Shown: positions 57,474 to 64,000, counted from the stretch's first letter. The stretch is 64,000 nucleotides of DNA from Clostridium beijerinckii (GCF_018223745.1 NZ_CP073653.1:1045001-1109000); one strand, 5' to 3'. Notes: a model not told the origin generated them from the sequence alone. A program made the numbers and translations.

Positions 57474-58202
57474 ATGTACATAATAAGTGCATGCTTGTGT
57501 GGAGTTAATTGTAAATATAGTGGTAAAAATAATCTAAATGATAGATGTTTAAAATTATTTAGAGAAGGAAGAGCGGTTCTAGTTTGTCCAGAACAATTAG
57601 GCGGATTACCAACTCCAAGAAATCCTGTTGAGCTAAATAGTGCAGCAAGTGAAGTGTTAGATGGGAATGGAAAAGCATTAAGTAATAAAGGTGAGGATTT
57701 TACTAAGCAATTTATAGATGGTGCATATGAAACATTAAAAATTGCGAAAGAACTTGGAGCCACAAAAGCTATATTAAAAGAAGGAAGTCCTTCATGTGGA
57801 GCTAACTTTGTCTATGATGGTACTTTTACAGGTAATAAGATAGAAGGCAAAGGAATTACAGCTCTTTTATTGGAGAATGAAGGTATAACAGTATTTTCAG
57901 ATGAAGACTTAGAAGTAAACAATAGTAAGTTAGTATACCTTAATGAGTTTGATAGAGAAAAGGCTAAGAAAAGAAGACTTTTTGAACAAGGAGAAGAAGA
58001 CGAGTCTTATGGAGAAGAATATTTTGATTTAACAGAAAATTTAACTGATATGTCTGAGCTTCCACCAAGTGTTGAAGAAAATGTGAAAAAGCTTATGATT
58101 TCATTAGCTCGTGATTTAATGGGCTTTGAAGAAATTGATGAAATTGCAGAAGCCACAGGGCTTAGTGTAGAGGAAGTAGAAGAAATTTTAGAGGAAGAAT
58201 AA
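57474..58202 (+). CDS. DUF523 (TudS-like) protein with acidic C-terminal extension
   Basis: 242 residues. Residues 1-145 are DUF523, the family of the iron-sulfur thiouracil desulfidase TudS. Conserved cysteines are Cys7 (SACLCG), Cys13 (VNCKYSG), Cys38 (LVCPEQLGGLPTPR) and Cys108 (KEGSPSCGANF). Three of these would hold the [4Fe-4S] cluster. Residues 150-242 form an acidic tail that ends EATGLSVEEVEEILEEE, resembling a small helix-turn-helix or UBA-like segment, which typical DUF523 proteins (about 150 residues) lack. GAGGTGATAAT precedes the ATG. Single gene after mutS2. Confidence 0.82.
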   Translation: MYIISACLCGVNCKYSGKNNLNDRCLKLFREGRAVLVCPEQLGGLPTPRNPVELNSAASEVLDGNGKALSNKGEDFTKQFIDGAYETLKIAKELGATKAILKEGSPSCGANFVYDGTFTGNKIEGKGITALLLENEGITVFSDEDLEVNNSKLVYLNEFDREKAKKRRLFEQGEEDESYGEEYFDLTENLTDMSELPPSVEENVKKLMISLARDLMGFEEIDEIAEATGLSVEEVEEILEEE

Positions 58203-58270
58203 TAAGAAGCAAATAGATATTAATTAATATATGTTGATTTTGTTAATTCAGATATTACTAGTATTTGTTT

Positions 58271-58308
58271 AATCCCCATGATAGATTAAATTATCATGGG
58301 GATTTTTA
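58271..58308 (+). terminator. Terminator of the TudS-like gene
   Basis: Perfect 13-bp arms AATCCCCATGATA (58271-58283) and TATCATGGGGATT (58292-58304), then TTT. Confidence 0.93.
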
Positions 58309-58401
58309 GCGTGTGGAAGTTTTGGAGGCTTAATAAGGATTATAATGAACAATTAAGAATCGTGTTTAAAAAGTACTTTAATGTCAGTTAAAAGAAAAGT
58401 T

Positions 58402-58446
58402 AAGCTGTTACATAAAGAATTTCTTTGTGATGTAACAGCTTTTTTA
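58402..58446. terminator. Second terminator hairpin, probably for the minus-strand gene
   Basis: Arms AAGCTGTTACAT and ATGTAACAGCTT with inner AAAGA/TCTTT pairing. A T run follows on the plus strand and a shorter one on the minus strand. It lies 43 bp beyond the stop of the gene at 58489. Confidence 0.7.
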
Positions 58447-58488
58447 TATCTTTTAGATGGAGTATAAAAACTAAGAAATATTTTTAAT

Positions 58489-59124
58489 TTACCTTACATC
58501 AGTGTTATTACAAGAATATTTAAATTCAGGTTGAGTTTGAAGATAAAATCCGTTTCTTACCTGTGATATCCAATTTTGAAATATTTCTAGCCACGCATTG
58601 CTTGTAAAGAAATCTTCAAGTGGCCTTGTAGGATCCCACTCCAAAATTAGAAATGGACCTATACCAAATGACCAAATCCCACTTTGTTCTACTCCAGCTT
58701 CTCTTATAAGAAGAATAGGAAGACCGTATTGATAAGCCATAGCTGGTTCAATTTGAGCAAAAGGACTACCCTCAAGAGCAAACTGATTTTGAGGTTGACC
58801 AAGATTATTTTGAATTATATATACCTGTCGTTGATTAAGATTAAGTGAAATAAATCCATAACTAGATAGCATCATTCTTCTGATATTTGTTAATGGAGTT
58901 TCGGGATATTGTTCGGTTACTGGTAGGGTACGTGGAAATAATAAAGCCTCTCTTATTTTAGATATTATAGCATCAACAAATTCTTGTTGAATAGAATTCA
59001 ATCTACTTGGATGGCTTAGGAATACAGGAACTCTAAATAAAAGATTTGATGATTCCTGCATTAATTCAGTTGGTTTTACGCCAGTATATTGATTTATAGC
59101 GTCTCCTTCATATATTTTAGTCAT
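58489..59124 (-). CDS. TIR/nucleoside-deoxyribosyltransferase-like protein of unknown role
   Basis: 211 residues, no signal or membrane helix. The core (about 33-145) has the layout of Rossmann-like nucleotide-handling folds: first strand VPVFLSHPS, helix rich in acidic residues, RTLPVT, then IRRMMLSSYGFISL, and the key block SPFAQIEPAMAYQYGLPILLI. Glu126 in EPAMA sits where deoxyribosyltransferases and TIR NAD hydrolases carry their catalytic Glu. This fold match is by pattern only and is unproven. GGAGGAAAAC precedes the ATG. It is divergent from the chitosanase gene, and a CcpA-like operator lies 82 bp upstream of its start. Confidence 0.6.
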   Translation of the reverse strand: MTKIYEGDAINQYTGVKPTELMQESSNLLFRVPVFLSHPSRLNSIQQEFVDAIISKIREALLFPRTLPVTEQYPETPLTNIRRMMLSSYGFISLNLNQRQVYIIQNNLGQPQNQFALEGSPFAQIEPAMAYQYGLPILLIREAGVEQSGIWSFGIGPFLILEWDPTRPLEDFFTSNAWLEIFQNWISQVRNGFYLQTQPEFKYSCNNTDVR

Positions 59125-59205
59125 TTGTTTTCCTCCATAATATTATTTTATCTTAAGATATATATTCTTGAACTATTACCATGAATTATTATATGTAAAC
59201 AAAAG

Positions 59206-59219
59206 TGTTAACGTTACGA
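59206..59219 (+). promoter_or_regulatory. cre-like/LacI-type operator 1
   Basis: TGTTAACGTTACGA fits the cre consensus TGNNANCGNTNNCA at 13 of 14 positions by my count. Its first eleven bases recur at 63585 in front of the sigma-54 activator gene. Confidence 0.55.
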
Positions 59220-59317
59220 TAATGTTTTAATTTTAGATAAAAAAACTTTATGTTGAAAAATTCAAGTATTGTAGCTGCTATCCTTGAAGATTAGAAAATT
59301 ATATTCTCATAATAATT

Positions 59318-59374
59318 AAGCTTTGTATTGAATTATTAATATTTAAAAGGATCAAGTAATTCAATACAAAGCTT
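59318..59374 (+). terminator. Orphan long-stem hairpin upstream of the chitosanase promoter
   Basis: Perfect 18-bp arms AAGCTTTGTATTGAATTA (59318-59335) and TAATTCAATACAAAGCTT (59357-59374), then TTACTTTTT. There is no plus-strand gene ahead of it, so it ends an unknown short transcript or insulates the sigma-54 promoter. Confidence 0.65.
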
Positions 59375-59424
59375 TTACTTTTTAAGATTATATGCGATTT
59401 ACATATTATGTAATTAATACATTT

Positions 59425-59458
59425 ATGTGTATTGTACATGTATTTTTAGAATACACAT
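59425..59458. promoter_or_regulatory. Candidate activator-binding site (UAS) of the chitosanase gene
   Basis: Inverted pair ATGTGTATT (59425-59433) and AATACACAT (59450-59458), 16 bases apart, ending 68 bases before the -24 GG. The same 9-mer occurs upstream of the PTS promoter. Confidence 0.6.
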
Positions 59459-59523
59459 TAAATAATATGTATTATTTATCTATAAAGCATCTGTTTTCAA
59501 TATACATTATTTGTATTTTATAA

Positions 59524-59540
59524 TTGGCATAATATTTGCT
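59524..59540 (+). promoter_or_regulatory. Sigma-54 promoter of the chitosanase gene
   Basis: TTGGCATAATATTTGCT: GG at 59526-59527 and GC at 59538-59539 with ten bases between, the -24/-12 spacing of RpoN promoters. The expected transcription start is about 35 bases before the chitosanase ATG, an ideal distance. Confidence 0.85.
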
Positions 59541-59584
59541 TTATATATAATTGAGATAAAATAATTATTAGGGGGAATTTTTAT

Positions 59585-60385
59585 ATGAAAAATTTACGAA
59601 AATTAGTTACTTTAGCAGTATCTTTGACTATGTGTCTCTCATTCTCTTCAGCAGCATTAGCCATTACTGCAAATTCTGAACAAAAAGCAGTGGACCTTCA
59701 GTTAACGACTGTATGTGAAAATAGTAAAACAAAGTTTGTTTATAATTATGCAGAGAAGCTTGGCTCATTTGATGGACGAGGAATTACATTTGGATGTATA
59801 GGATTTACTACAGGAACTTACGATGGAAATATATTAATACATTATTATACTAAGCTAAATCCCAATAATAATTTGGCAAAGTATATTCCAGCATTAGATA
59901 GAATAGACAAGGAAGAACATGATGAGGATGGAAAAAATGATGATATTAAAGGCCTAGATAATTTTATAAAAGATGTAAAGGCATGTAATGATTCATTATT
60001 TAAGAAAGCTCAATTATATGAACTTGATGAAATGTATTGGAAACCAGCAGTATCTCTAGCAACTTCCATTGGCGCTAAACATCAACTAACTTTAGCATTT
60101 ATATATGATATGTGTGTAAATCATGGAGAAGATGGAGCAAAAGAATATATTAATTCGGCTAAGAAAAAGTTAGGTGGATTACCTAAGGATGGTATAGATG
60201 AAAATAAATTTCTTTCTAGTGTAATGGATTATAGATATGCATTCCTTAAAGATGATGATCCAGAAGGTTCGGATAGAGTTAATGCATACAGAAAATTATT
60301 AAAAGCAGGTAATGTAGATTTGAAACCAGACTTTAATTTTACAGTTTATGGAGATACTTTCAATATAGATGGTGATGTTTATTAG
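59585..60385 (+). CDS. csn: Secreted GH46 chitosanase
   Basis: 266 residues. It hydrolyses chitosan (partly deacetylated glucosamine polymer) outside the cell into glucosamine oligosaccharides. Signal peptide 1 to about 26 (cleavage near ALA). GH46 pattern: LQLTTVCENSKTKFVYNYAE, SFDGRGITFGCIGFTT and LGGLPKDGIDENKFL. The catalytic Glu45 and Asp63 are 18 residues apart, as in Streptomyces N174 chitosanase (Glu22/Asp40). AGGGGGAA precedes the ATG. Transcription is probably from the sigma-54 promoter at 59524. The downstream PTS and activator genes complete the pathway. A terminator follows at 60507. Confidence 0.92.
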   Translation: MKNLRKLVTLAVSLTMCLSFSSAALAITANSEQKAVDLQLTTVCENSKTKFVYNYAEKLGSFDGRGITFGCIGFTTGTYDGNILIHYYTKLNPNNNLAKYIPALDRIDKEEHDEDGKNDDIKGLDNFIKDVKACNDSLFKKAQLYELDEMYWKPAVSLATSIGAKHQLTLAFIYDMCVNHGEDGAKEYINSAKKKLGGLPKDGIDENKFLSSVMDYRYAFLKDDDPEGSDRVNAYRKLLKAGNVDLKPDFNFTVYGDTFNIDGDVY

Positions 60386-60506
60386 TATTAATTAATGGTT
60401 TAAGAACAGGTTTTTCTTATACTAATTTGTGATAGCTACTAAAATTAATGTAAACAGGATAGTAATTAGATTTTTAGCTATGCAATAAAATTATATAAAT
60501 AAAGAT

Positions 60507-60548
60507 AAAAAACAGTATTAATATGGACAAGTATTAATATTGTTTTTT
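60507..60548 (+). terminator. Terminator of the chitosanase gene
   Basis: Arms AAACAGTATTAATA (60510-60523) and TATTAATATTGTTT (60532-60545), one G-U pair, then six T. Confidence 0.85.
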
Positions 60549-60652
60549 AGTTTATACAGATTTTTGCACTTTTAAATATTAATTTTGTATGCATATATGT
60601 TGTGATAACAAATTTATATTCAAAGCGTTAGTAGGCTACGTAATCAATTAAT

Positions 60653-60700
60653 GGCATAATACTGGCGTTTAATTATATATGGCAGTATTTTAAGCCTTTT
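60653..60700 (+). terminator. Second terminator-like hairpin before the PTS promoter
   Basis: GGCATAATACTG (60653-60664) pairs with CAGTATTTTAAGCC (60683-60696) with a small bulge, then TTTTA. The left arm also shows GG-N10-GC by chance; see the rejected list. Confidence 0.5.
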
Positions 60701-60723
60701 AGTTATGAAAAACGAAATGTAGA

Positions 60724-60779
60724 AAAGATATAATACACATACGTGTATTATATCTTTAGAAAACTGTAAAATGTGTATT
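60724..60779. promoter_or_regulatory. Candidate activator-binding sites (UAS) of the PTS operon
   Basis: A perfect palindrome with 15-bp arms AAAGATATAATACAC (60724-60738) and GTGTATTATATCTTT (60743-60757) contains AATACACAT (60732-60740) and ACGTGTATT. A further ATGTGTATT lies at 60771-60779. The set ends 53 bases before the -24 GG. The same 9-mer and its complement lie upstream of the chitosanase promoter. Confidence 0.6.
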
Positions 60780-60829
60780 GATTTTATACTGAATCAATTA
60801 AGTCTGAGTTTTATCAGTATTTTAGAGTA

Positions 60830-60846
60830 TTGGCATGGTAATTGCT
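60830..60846 (+). promoter_or_regulatory. Sigma-54 promoter of the PTS operon
   Basis: TTGGCATGGTAATTGCT: GG at 60832-60833 and GC at 60844-60845 with exactly ten bases between. The bases TTGGCAT and TTGCT are shared with the chitosanase promoter. Confidence 0.8.
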
Positions 60847-60857
60847 TATATAATTCT

Positions 60858-61464
60858 ATGTAAAAATAAATTCATTCTGTGAGTTGCTAGAAGAAATAAT
60901 TTAATACTTCATAGAAATTTTACTATTTAGCGATTATATAATTTTAGTTTAATCCTACTTAAGCATAAATTTAATAAACAAACTTAGTTATTTACCATAA
61001 ACCTCAAATCTCTTGTATTTTATAAAAAATAAACGTAATCTTTTGCCTATATATTGAGTGAAAATTTATATTGTGATAGTAATAATAAACAATAATTCAA
61101 TTATATTTGTCTTATACATTTATAAATATTAAAATTATACTGTAACATATAAAAACGATTACTTTAGTATGCTGAAATAATTATGTGATTTAATTATTTT
61201 CATTTTTGAGTATTAATAATATTATGCAAAAGTTATGGATTTCATTTTTCATAATACATTGTTTGAATATAATGTTTATTAAAATTAGTTTTATATAACT
61301 TATCGTAAGATAGAAAATTTTTATGTTTGTTTTCTTCAGTTCTATTATTTAATACTTTAGCAGAGATATTCAATACTTAGCAAGCTTGCGATTACTACTT
61401 AAATAGAATTGAAAGATGTTTATGCAGCTTAACAGAACGAAAAAATTATGGAGGAGAAGAAATT
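60858..61464 (+). other. Unusually long (about 610 nt) leader of the PTS operon
   Basis: Very AT-rich DNA between the sigma-54 promoter and the IIC start. No reading frame, known riboswitch or clear terminator is seen. Its only clean signal is the ribosome site ATGGAGGAG just before 61465. Confidence 0.5.
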
Positions 61465-62721
61465 ATGGAAAGATTTATGGATTTTTTTCAAGAAAAGATG
61501 ATACCACCATTAGTTAAAGTCGGTAATCAAAGGCATCTAATGGCAATTCGTAATGGATTAGCTATTACAATTCCATTCATTATTGTAGGAAGTATATTTC
61601 TTATTTTAGGTAACCTTCCATTTGATTGGTGGGCAGATTATATTGGAGAGCTTGGCCCAAAGATGAATGTAGTTGTAAATTCATCATTTGGAGTTCTAGG
61701 CGTTTTAGCAGCCCTTGGAATAGGATATCACTTAGCTAAAAGCTATAAATTAGATCCAATTACAGGATCAGTAATATCTTTTGTAGCATTTTTACTTACA
61801 CAAGTGACAGAGGATTTTCAATTAGATACTAGTAAATTTGGAGCAGAAGGACTTTTCACTGCTATAATAGTTTGTATGTTTGCAGTAGAAGTATTAAGAT
61901 TTTTCGTAAAGAGAAATATTGTTATTAAATTACCAGAGGGAGTTCCGCCAGCAGTTGGAAATTCATTTATTGCGTTAATACCAGCTCTTGTAGTTATGAT
62001 TACAGTTTGGCTAATAAGAGTAGTTATAGGATTTAATATAACTGATTTTATTACTATGATATTTAGTCCAGTTGTTTTTGCCCTTAATACTCTTCCGGGA
62101 ATATTAATATATAGCGCATTAGTTACATTACTTTGGTCAGCAGGTATTCATGGAGACATGACGCTTGAAGGTATAGCAGATCCAATATATATTCAATTTT
62201 TAACTGTTAATACAGCAGCTTTTATAGCACATGAAAAGATTCCATACATTACAGCATCAGGATTTTACTCATTGTTTGTTAATGTAGGAGGAACAGGTGC
62301 AACTCTTTGTTTAGTTTTATTAATGATCCGTTCAAAGAGCAAACTTTATAAATCACTTGGAAAGGTTTCATTTCCATCTGCATGTTTTGAAATAAACGAG
62401 CCAGTCATATTTGGTTTTCCAGTAGTTTTAAATCCAGTTATTCTAGTTCCATTTACAGTGGTACCTTTAGTACTTACTACTTTGTCTTATTTTATGATGT
62501 ATTTTGACATAATTGGTAGACCAGTAGCTATGGTTCCGTGGACAATGCCCCCTATTATAGGACCATTTATTGCAACTGGTGGAGATTGGAGAGCAGCAGT
62601 TTGGTCTGCTGTAGAAATGGTTATAGCAGCAATAATTTACTACCCATTCTTTAAATTTGCTGAAAAACAACAATTAGAAATTGAAGGGAAAGAAGAAAAT
62701 TTAAATACAGTACAAGCTTAG
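61465..62721 (+). CDS. PTS lactose/cellobiose/chitobiose-family IIC permease
   Basis: 418 residues with about ten membrane helices; the sugar-conducting part of a phosphotransferase system of the Lac family. Family blocks are NQRHLMAIRNGLAITIPFII near the N-terminus, WSAGIHGDM, and INEPVIFGFPVVLNP (the conserved NEP-V-FG-P motif). It starts with GGAGGAG. Followed by IIB and IIA as separate small proteins. By neighbourhood the substrate is probably a chitosan oligosaccharide such as (GlcN)2; cellobiose or chitobiose remain possible. Confidence 0.93.
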   Translation: MERFMDFFQEKMIPPLVKVGNQRHLMAIRNGLAITIPFIIVGSIFLILGNLPFDWWADYIGELGPKMNVVVNSSFGVLGVLAALGIGYHLAKSYKLDPITGSVISFVAFLLTQVTEDFQLDTSKFGAEGLFTAIIVCMFAVEVLRFFVKRNIVIKLPEGVPPAVGNSFIALIPALVVMITVWLIRVVIGFNITDFITMIFSPVVFALNTLPGILIYSALVTLLWSAGIHGDMTLEGIADPIYIQFLTVNTAAFIAHEKIPYITASGFYSLFVNVGGTGATLCLVLLMIRSKSKLYKSLGKVSFPSACFEINEPVIFGFPVVLNPVILVPFTVVPLVLTTLSYFMMYFDIIGRPVAMVPWTMPPIIGPFIATGGDWRAAVWSAVEMVIAAIIYYPFFKFAEKQQLEIEGKEENLNTVQA

Positions 62722-62771
62722 TGTATTAATTAGAAAAATATTTATAGAATGAAATTTAGGAGGAATTTAGC

Positions 62772-63080
62772 ATGAAGATATTATTAATGTGTGCAGCAGG
62801 TATGTCAACAAGTTTGCTAGTAACAAAAATGCAAAAATATGCAGAGGAAATAGGTCACAAGGACTTAGTTATTAATGCTGAACCAGTAGAAGATTTGGAT
62901 GAAAATGTTGATGATTATGATGTATTTTTACTTGGGCCTCAAGTTAAATATAAAGAAAAATGGGTTAAAGAAATAGTTGATGAAAAAGGTAAGCCTTATG
63001 CCTGCATACCAGTACAACTTTATGGAAGAATAGATGGAAAAAGTGTTCTAGAACTTGCACTAAACTTAATGGATAAATAA
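62772..63080 (+). CDS. PTS IIB component (Lac family)
   Basis: 102 residues. The phospho-acceptor Cys7 lies in LLMCAAGMSTSLLV, the P-loop that receives phosphate from IIA and passes it to the incoming sugar. LLGPQVKYK and PVQLYGRIDG are usual for CelA/ChbB-type IIB. TAGGAGGAAT before the ATG. Sits 50 bp after IIC and 13 bp before IIA. Confidence 0.94.
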   Translation: MKILLMCAAGMSTSLLVTKMQKYAEEIGHKDLVINAEPVEDLDENVDDYDVFLLGPQVKYKEKWVKEIVDEKGKPYACIPVQLYGRIDGKSVLELALNLMDK

Positions 63081-63093
63081 TGGAGGATTTAAA

Positions 63094-63432
63094 ATGAATA
63101 TGGAATTAGAAGAAATAGTTTTCACTATAATTAGTCACGCAGGTAATTCACGATCAGCTTGTTTTGAGGCTTTAAATTTAGCTAGAAATGGTGAGTTTGA
63201 TAAAGTCAATCTATGTATGAAACAAGCTAAAGAAGAACTTTCATTAGTTCACAATATACAGACTGGCTTAATTCAAGAAGAGGCCGCAGGTAATAAACAA
63301 GAATTATCTTTATTACTGATGCATGCAGAAGATCATTTAATGACTGCATCTTTAGCTAAAGATCTTATCTGTGAACTTATTAAAATGTATGAAGAAAAGT
63401 TTAAAGAAAAAGAAATAGCATGCAATGTATAA
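63094..63432 (+). CDS. PTS IIA component (Lac family)
   Basis: 112 residues, helical-bundle IIA of the lactose/cellobiose family. The phosphorylated His77 is in LMHAEDHLMT; the N-terminal ISHAGNSRSACFEAL and the QTGLIQEEA block also match. TGGAGGAT precedes the ATG. ATG 63100 (second Met) is an alternative start. Last gene of the transport operon before a terminator-like hairpin. Confidence 0.94.
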   Translation: MNMELEEIVFTIISHAGNSRSACFEALNLARNGEFDKVNLCMKQAKEELSLVHNIQTGLIQEEAAGNKQELSLLLMHAEDHLMTASLAKDLICELIKMYEEKFKEKEIACNV

Positions 63433-63460
63433 TAAGTAAAAACAGCAAATAGTAAAAATG

Positions 63461-63500
63461 GAGTGGGTTATTTAATAAAACTTGAATAATCCACTCTTTG
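63461..63500 (+). terminator. Terminator-like hairpin after the PTS genes
   Basis: Arms GAGTGGGTTATT (63461-63472) and AATAATCCACTC (63485-63496), one G-U pair, short T tail. Partial read-through to the regulator is possible. Confidence 0.7.
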
Positions 63501-63509
63501 ATATGTTTA

Positions 63510-63538
63510 TTCAAATTCTATGGTAAATCATGTATAAT
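63510..63538 (+). promoter_or_regulatory. Candidate sigma-A promoter of the activator gene
   Basis: TTCAAA (63510-63515), 17-base spacer, TATAAT (63533-63538). This would give the activator its own housekeeping promoter. Confidence 0.5.
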
Positions 63539-63584
63539 AAGCTTATTAGTTAAAGATATTTAAATTTAATTTACGTACCTAGAG

Positions 63585-63598
63585 TGTTAACGTTAAGA
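63585..63598 (+). promoter_or_regulatory. cre-like/LacI-type operator 2
   Basis: TGTTAACGTTAAGA, containing the perfect palindrome TTAACGTTAA, just downstream of the candidate promoter, a position suited to a roadblock repressor. Shares TGTTAACGTTA with the site at 59206. Confidence 0.55.
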
Positions 63599-63631
63599 GA
63601 GTTATACGAATAGGATATGAGGGGAAAAGCA

Positions 63632-64000
63632 ATGAGAAGGATTGATAATATTTATAAAGTTCTAAGGGATCTGTGTAGTAAGGAATATAATGAACGTAGA
63701 TGCATCAACGGTTTTTCAGCTACAGAAATTTCATTAATAATGAATATTCAAAGGACAAACGTATCTAGTGATTTAAATAAACTTTATAGAGATGGAAAAA
63801 TAGAAAAGATATTGAAGAAGCCGGTACTATATAAAATAAAGGAGGAGGATATTCAGATAGGGCAAGGCACAGAAAAAGTTTTAAAAGATGCTTTTGATAA
63901 CATCATTGGAACTAGCTTCAGTCTGAAAAACGCATCACAACAGGCCAGAGCTGCTATAATATATCCTCCCAATGGACTTCATACTCTTCTTTTAGGGGAA
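63632..64000 (+). CDS. LevR-type sigma-54 transcriptional activator, N-terminal part
   Basis: The frame is open to the window edge (123 codons seen). The N-terminus is a winged helix-turn-helix (FSATEISLIMNIQRTNVSSDL, here split across residues 29-49) followed by a linker and then KNASQQARAAIIYPPNGLHTL, ending LLLGE. This is exactly where the AAA+ domain of LevR/CelR/ManR-type activators begins (the GETGVGKS Walker A would come next). Such proteins also carry PTS-responsive PRD and EIIA-like domains, which lie outside the window. GAGGGG is seven bases before the ATG; an in-frame ATG at 63617 is less likely. It is the natural activator of the two sigma-54 promoters here. Confidence 0.88.
   Translation, partial: MRRIDNIYKVLRDLCSKEYNERRCINGFSATEISLIMNIQRTNVSSDLNKLYRDGKIEKILKKPVLYKIKEEDIQIGQGTEKVLKDAFDNIIGTSFSLKNASQQARAAIIYPPNGLHTLLLGE

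Larger units (their letters stand above)
59125..59584. other. 460-bp regulatory region of the chitosanase and divergent gene
   Basis: Holds, left to right: a CcpA/LacI-like site (59206-59219), an 18-bp-stem hairpin (59318-59374), copies of the shared 9-mer (59425-59458) and a sigma-54 promoter (59524-59540). No small gene is seen. Confidence 0.7.

Noticed and set aside
60652..60667. A third GG-N10-GC sequence (ATGGCATAATACTGGC)
   Set aside because: It lacks the TTGGCA and TTGC context and forms the left arm of a terminator-like hairpin, so a chance match is more likely than a promoter.

Overview
The window is chromosomal DNA of a low-GC, endospore-forming, solventogenic-type Clostridium. The evidence is strong AT bias, AGGAGG-type ribosome sites, frequent TTG/GTG starts, two Csp-type germination subtilases, a MurT-GatD pair, a c-di-GMP-I riboswitch and a sigma-54/LevR-type sugar regulon. 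The species cannot be fixed from the sequence; the gene content fits the C. beijerinckii/C. saccharobutylicum neighbourhood (inference). No tRNA, rRNA, CRISPR array or intact insertion sequence was seen.

Region by region. 1-7.5 kb looks like an accessory island: the 3' part of a type I restriction HsdR gene, a small YdbC/PC4-like protein, a zinc-ribbon miniprotein, a 1278-residue membrane-anchored YobI-like P-loop NTPase, and a gene-free stretch with a duplicated hairpin element and the C-terminal remnant of a phage-type tyrosine integrase. 7.7-13.4 kb holds two translationally coupled Csp-like subtilases, a PuuD-type glutamine amidotransferase and a secreted transglutaminase-like protein. 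13.6-21.1 kb is a maltodextrin/glycogen block: a MsmX/UgpC transporter ATPase, a PucR/CdaR-type regulator, a LacI-type regulator, MalQ and GlgP. 21.4-30 kb holds a hydroxyacid dehydrogenase, a ribulose-phosphate-epimerase-like barrel that lacks a catalytic Asp, topoisomerase III with a terminator-like leader, an SDR enzyme, a DUF4261 protein and an ammonium transporter in which the first His of the twin-His pair is Glu. 30-37 kb holds two chemoreceptors, a phosphoesterase and an acetyltransferase; the acetyltransferase and second chemoreceptor lie behind a c-di-GMP-I riboswitch with a terminator. 37-46.5 kb holds PutP, an SsuABC/NMT1-type ABC transporter, LrgA-LrgB, an unknown protein, an orphan galactose-binding-type protein and a flavin reductase. 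46.5-58.2 kb is cell-envelope and housekeeping: DacA-type carboxypeptidase, GatD-MurT, a ZapA domain fused to a very long coiled coil, a U32 peptidase, MutS2 and a TudS-like protein.

58.5-64 kb is the most interesting part. A secreted GH46 chitosanase and a downstream lactose/cellobiose/chitobiose-family PTS (IIC, IIB, IIA) are each preceded by a sequence with the exact GG-N10-GC spacing of a sigma-54 promoter. Both promoters have copies of a shared 9-mer (AATACACAT or its complement) upstream. The cluster ends with the N-terminus of a LevR-type sigma-54 activator cut by the window edge. This reads as a self-contained chitosan-degradation and oligosaccharide-uptake regulon in which extracellular hydrolysis and PTS import are switched on together. 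Two CcpA-like operators bracket it, and a divergent gene encodes an unstudied nucleotide-hydrolase-like (TIR/deoxyribosyltransferase-like) protein.
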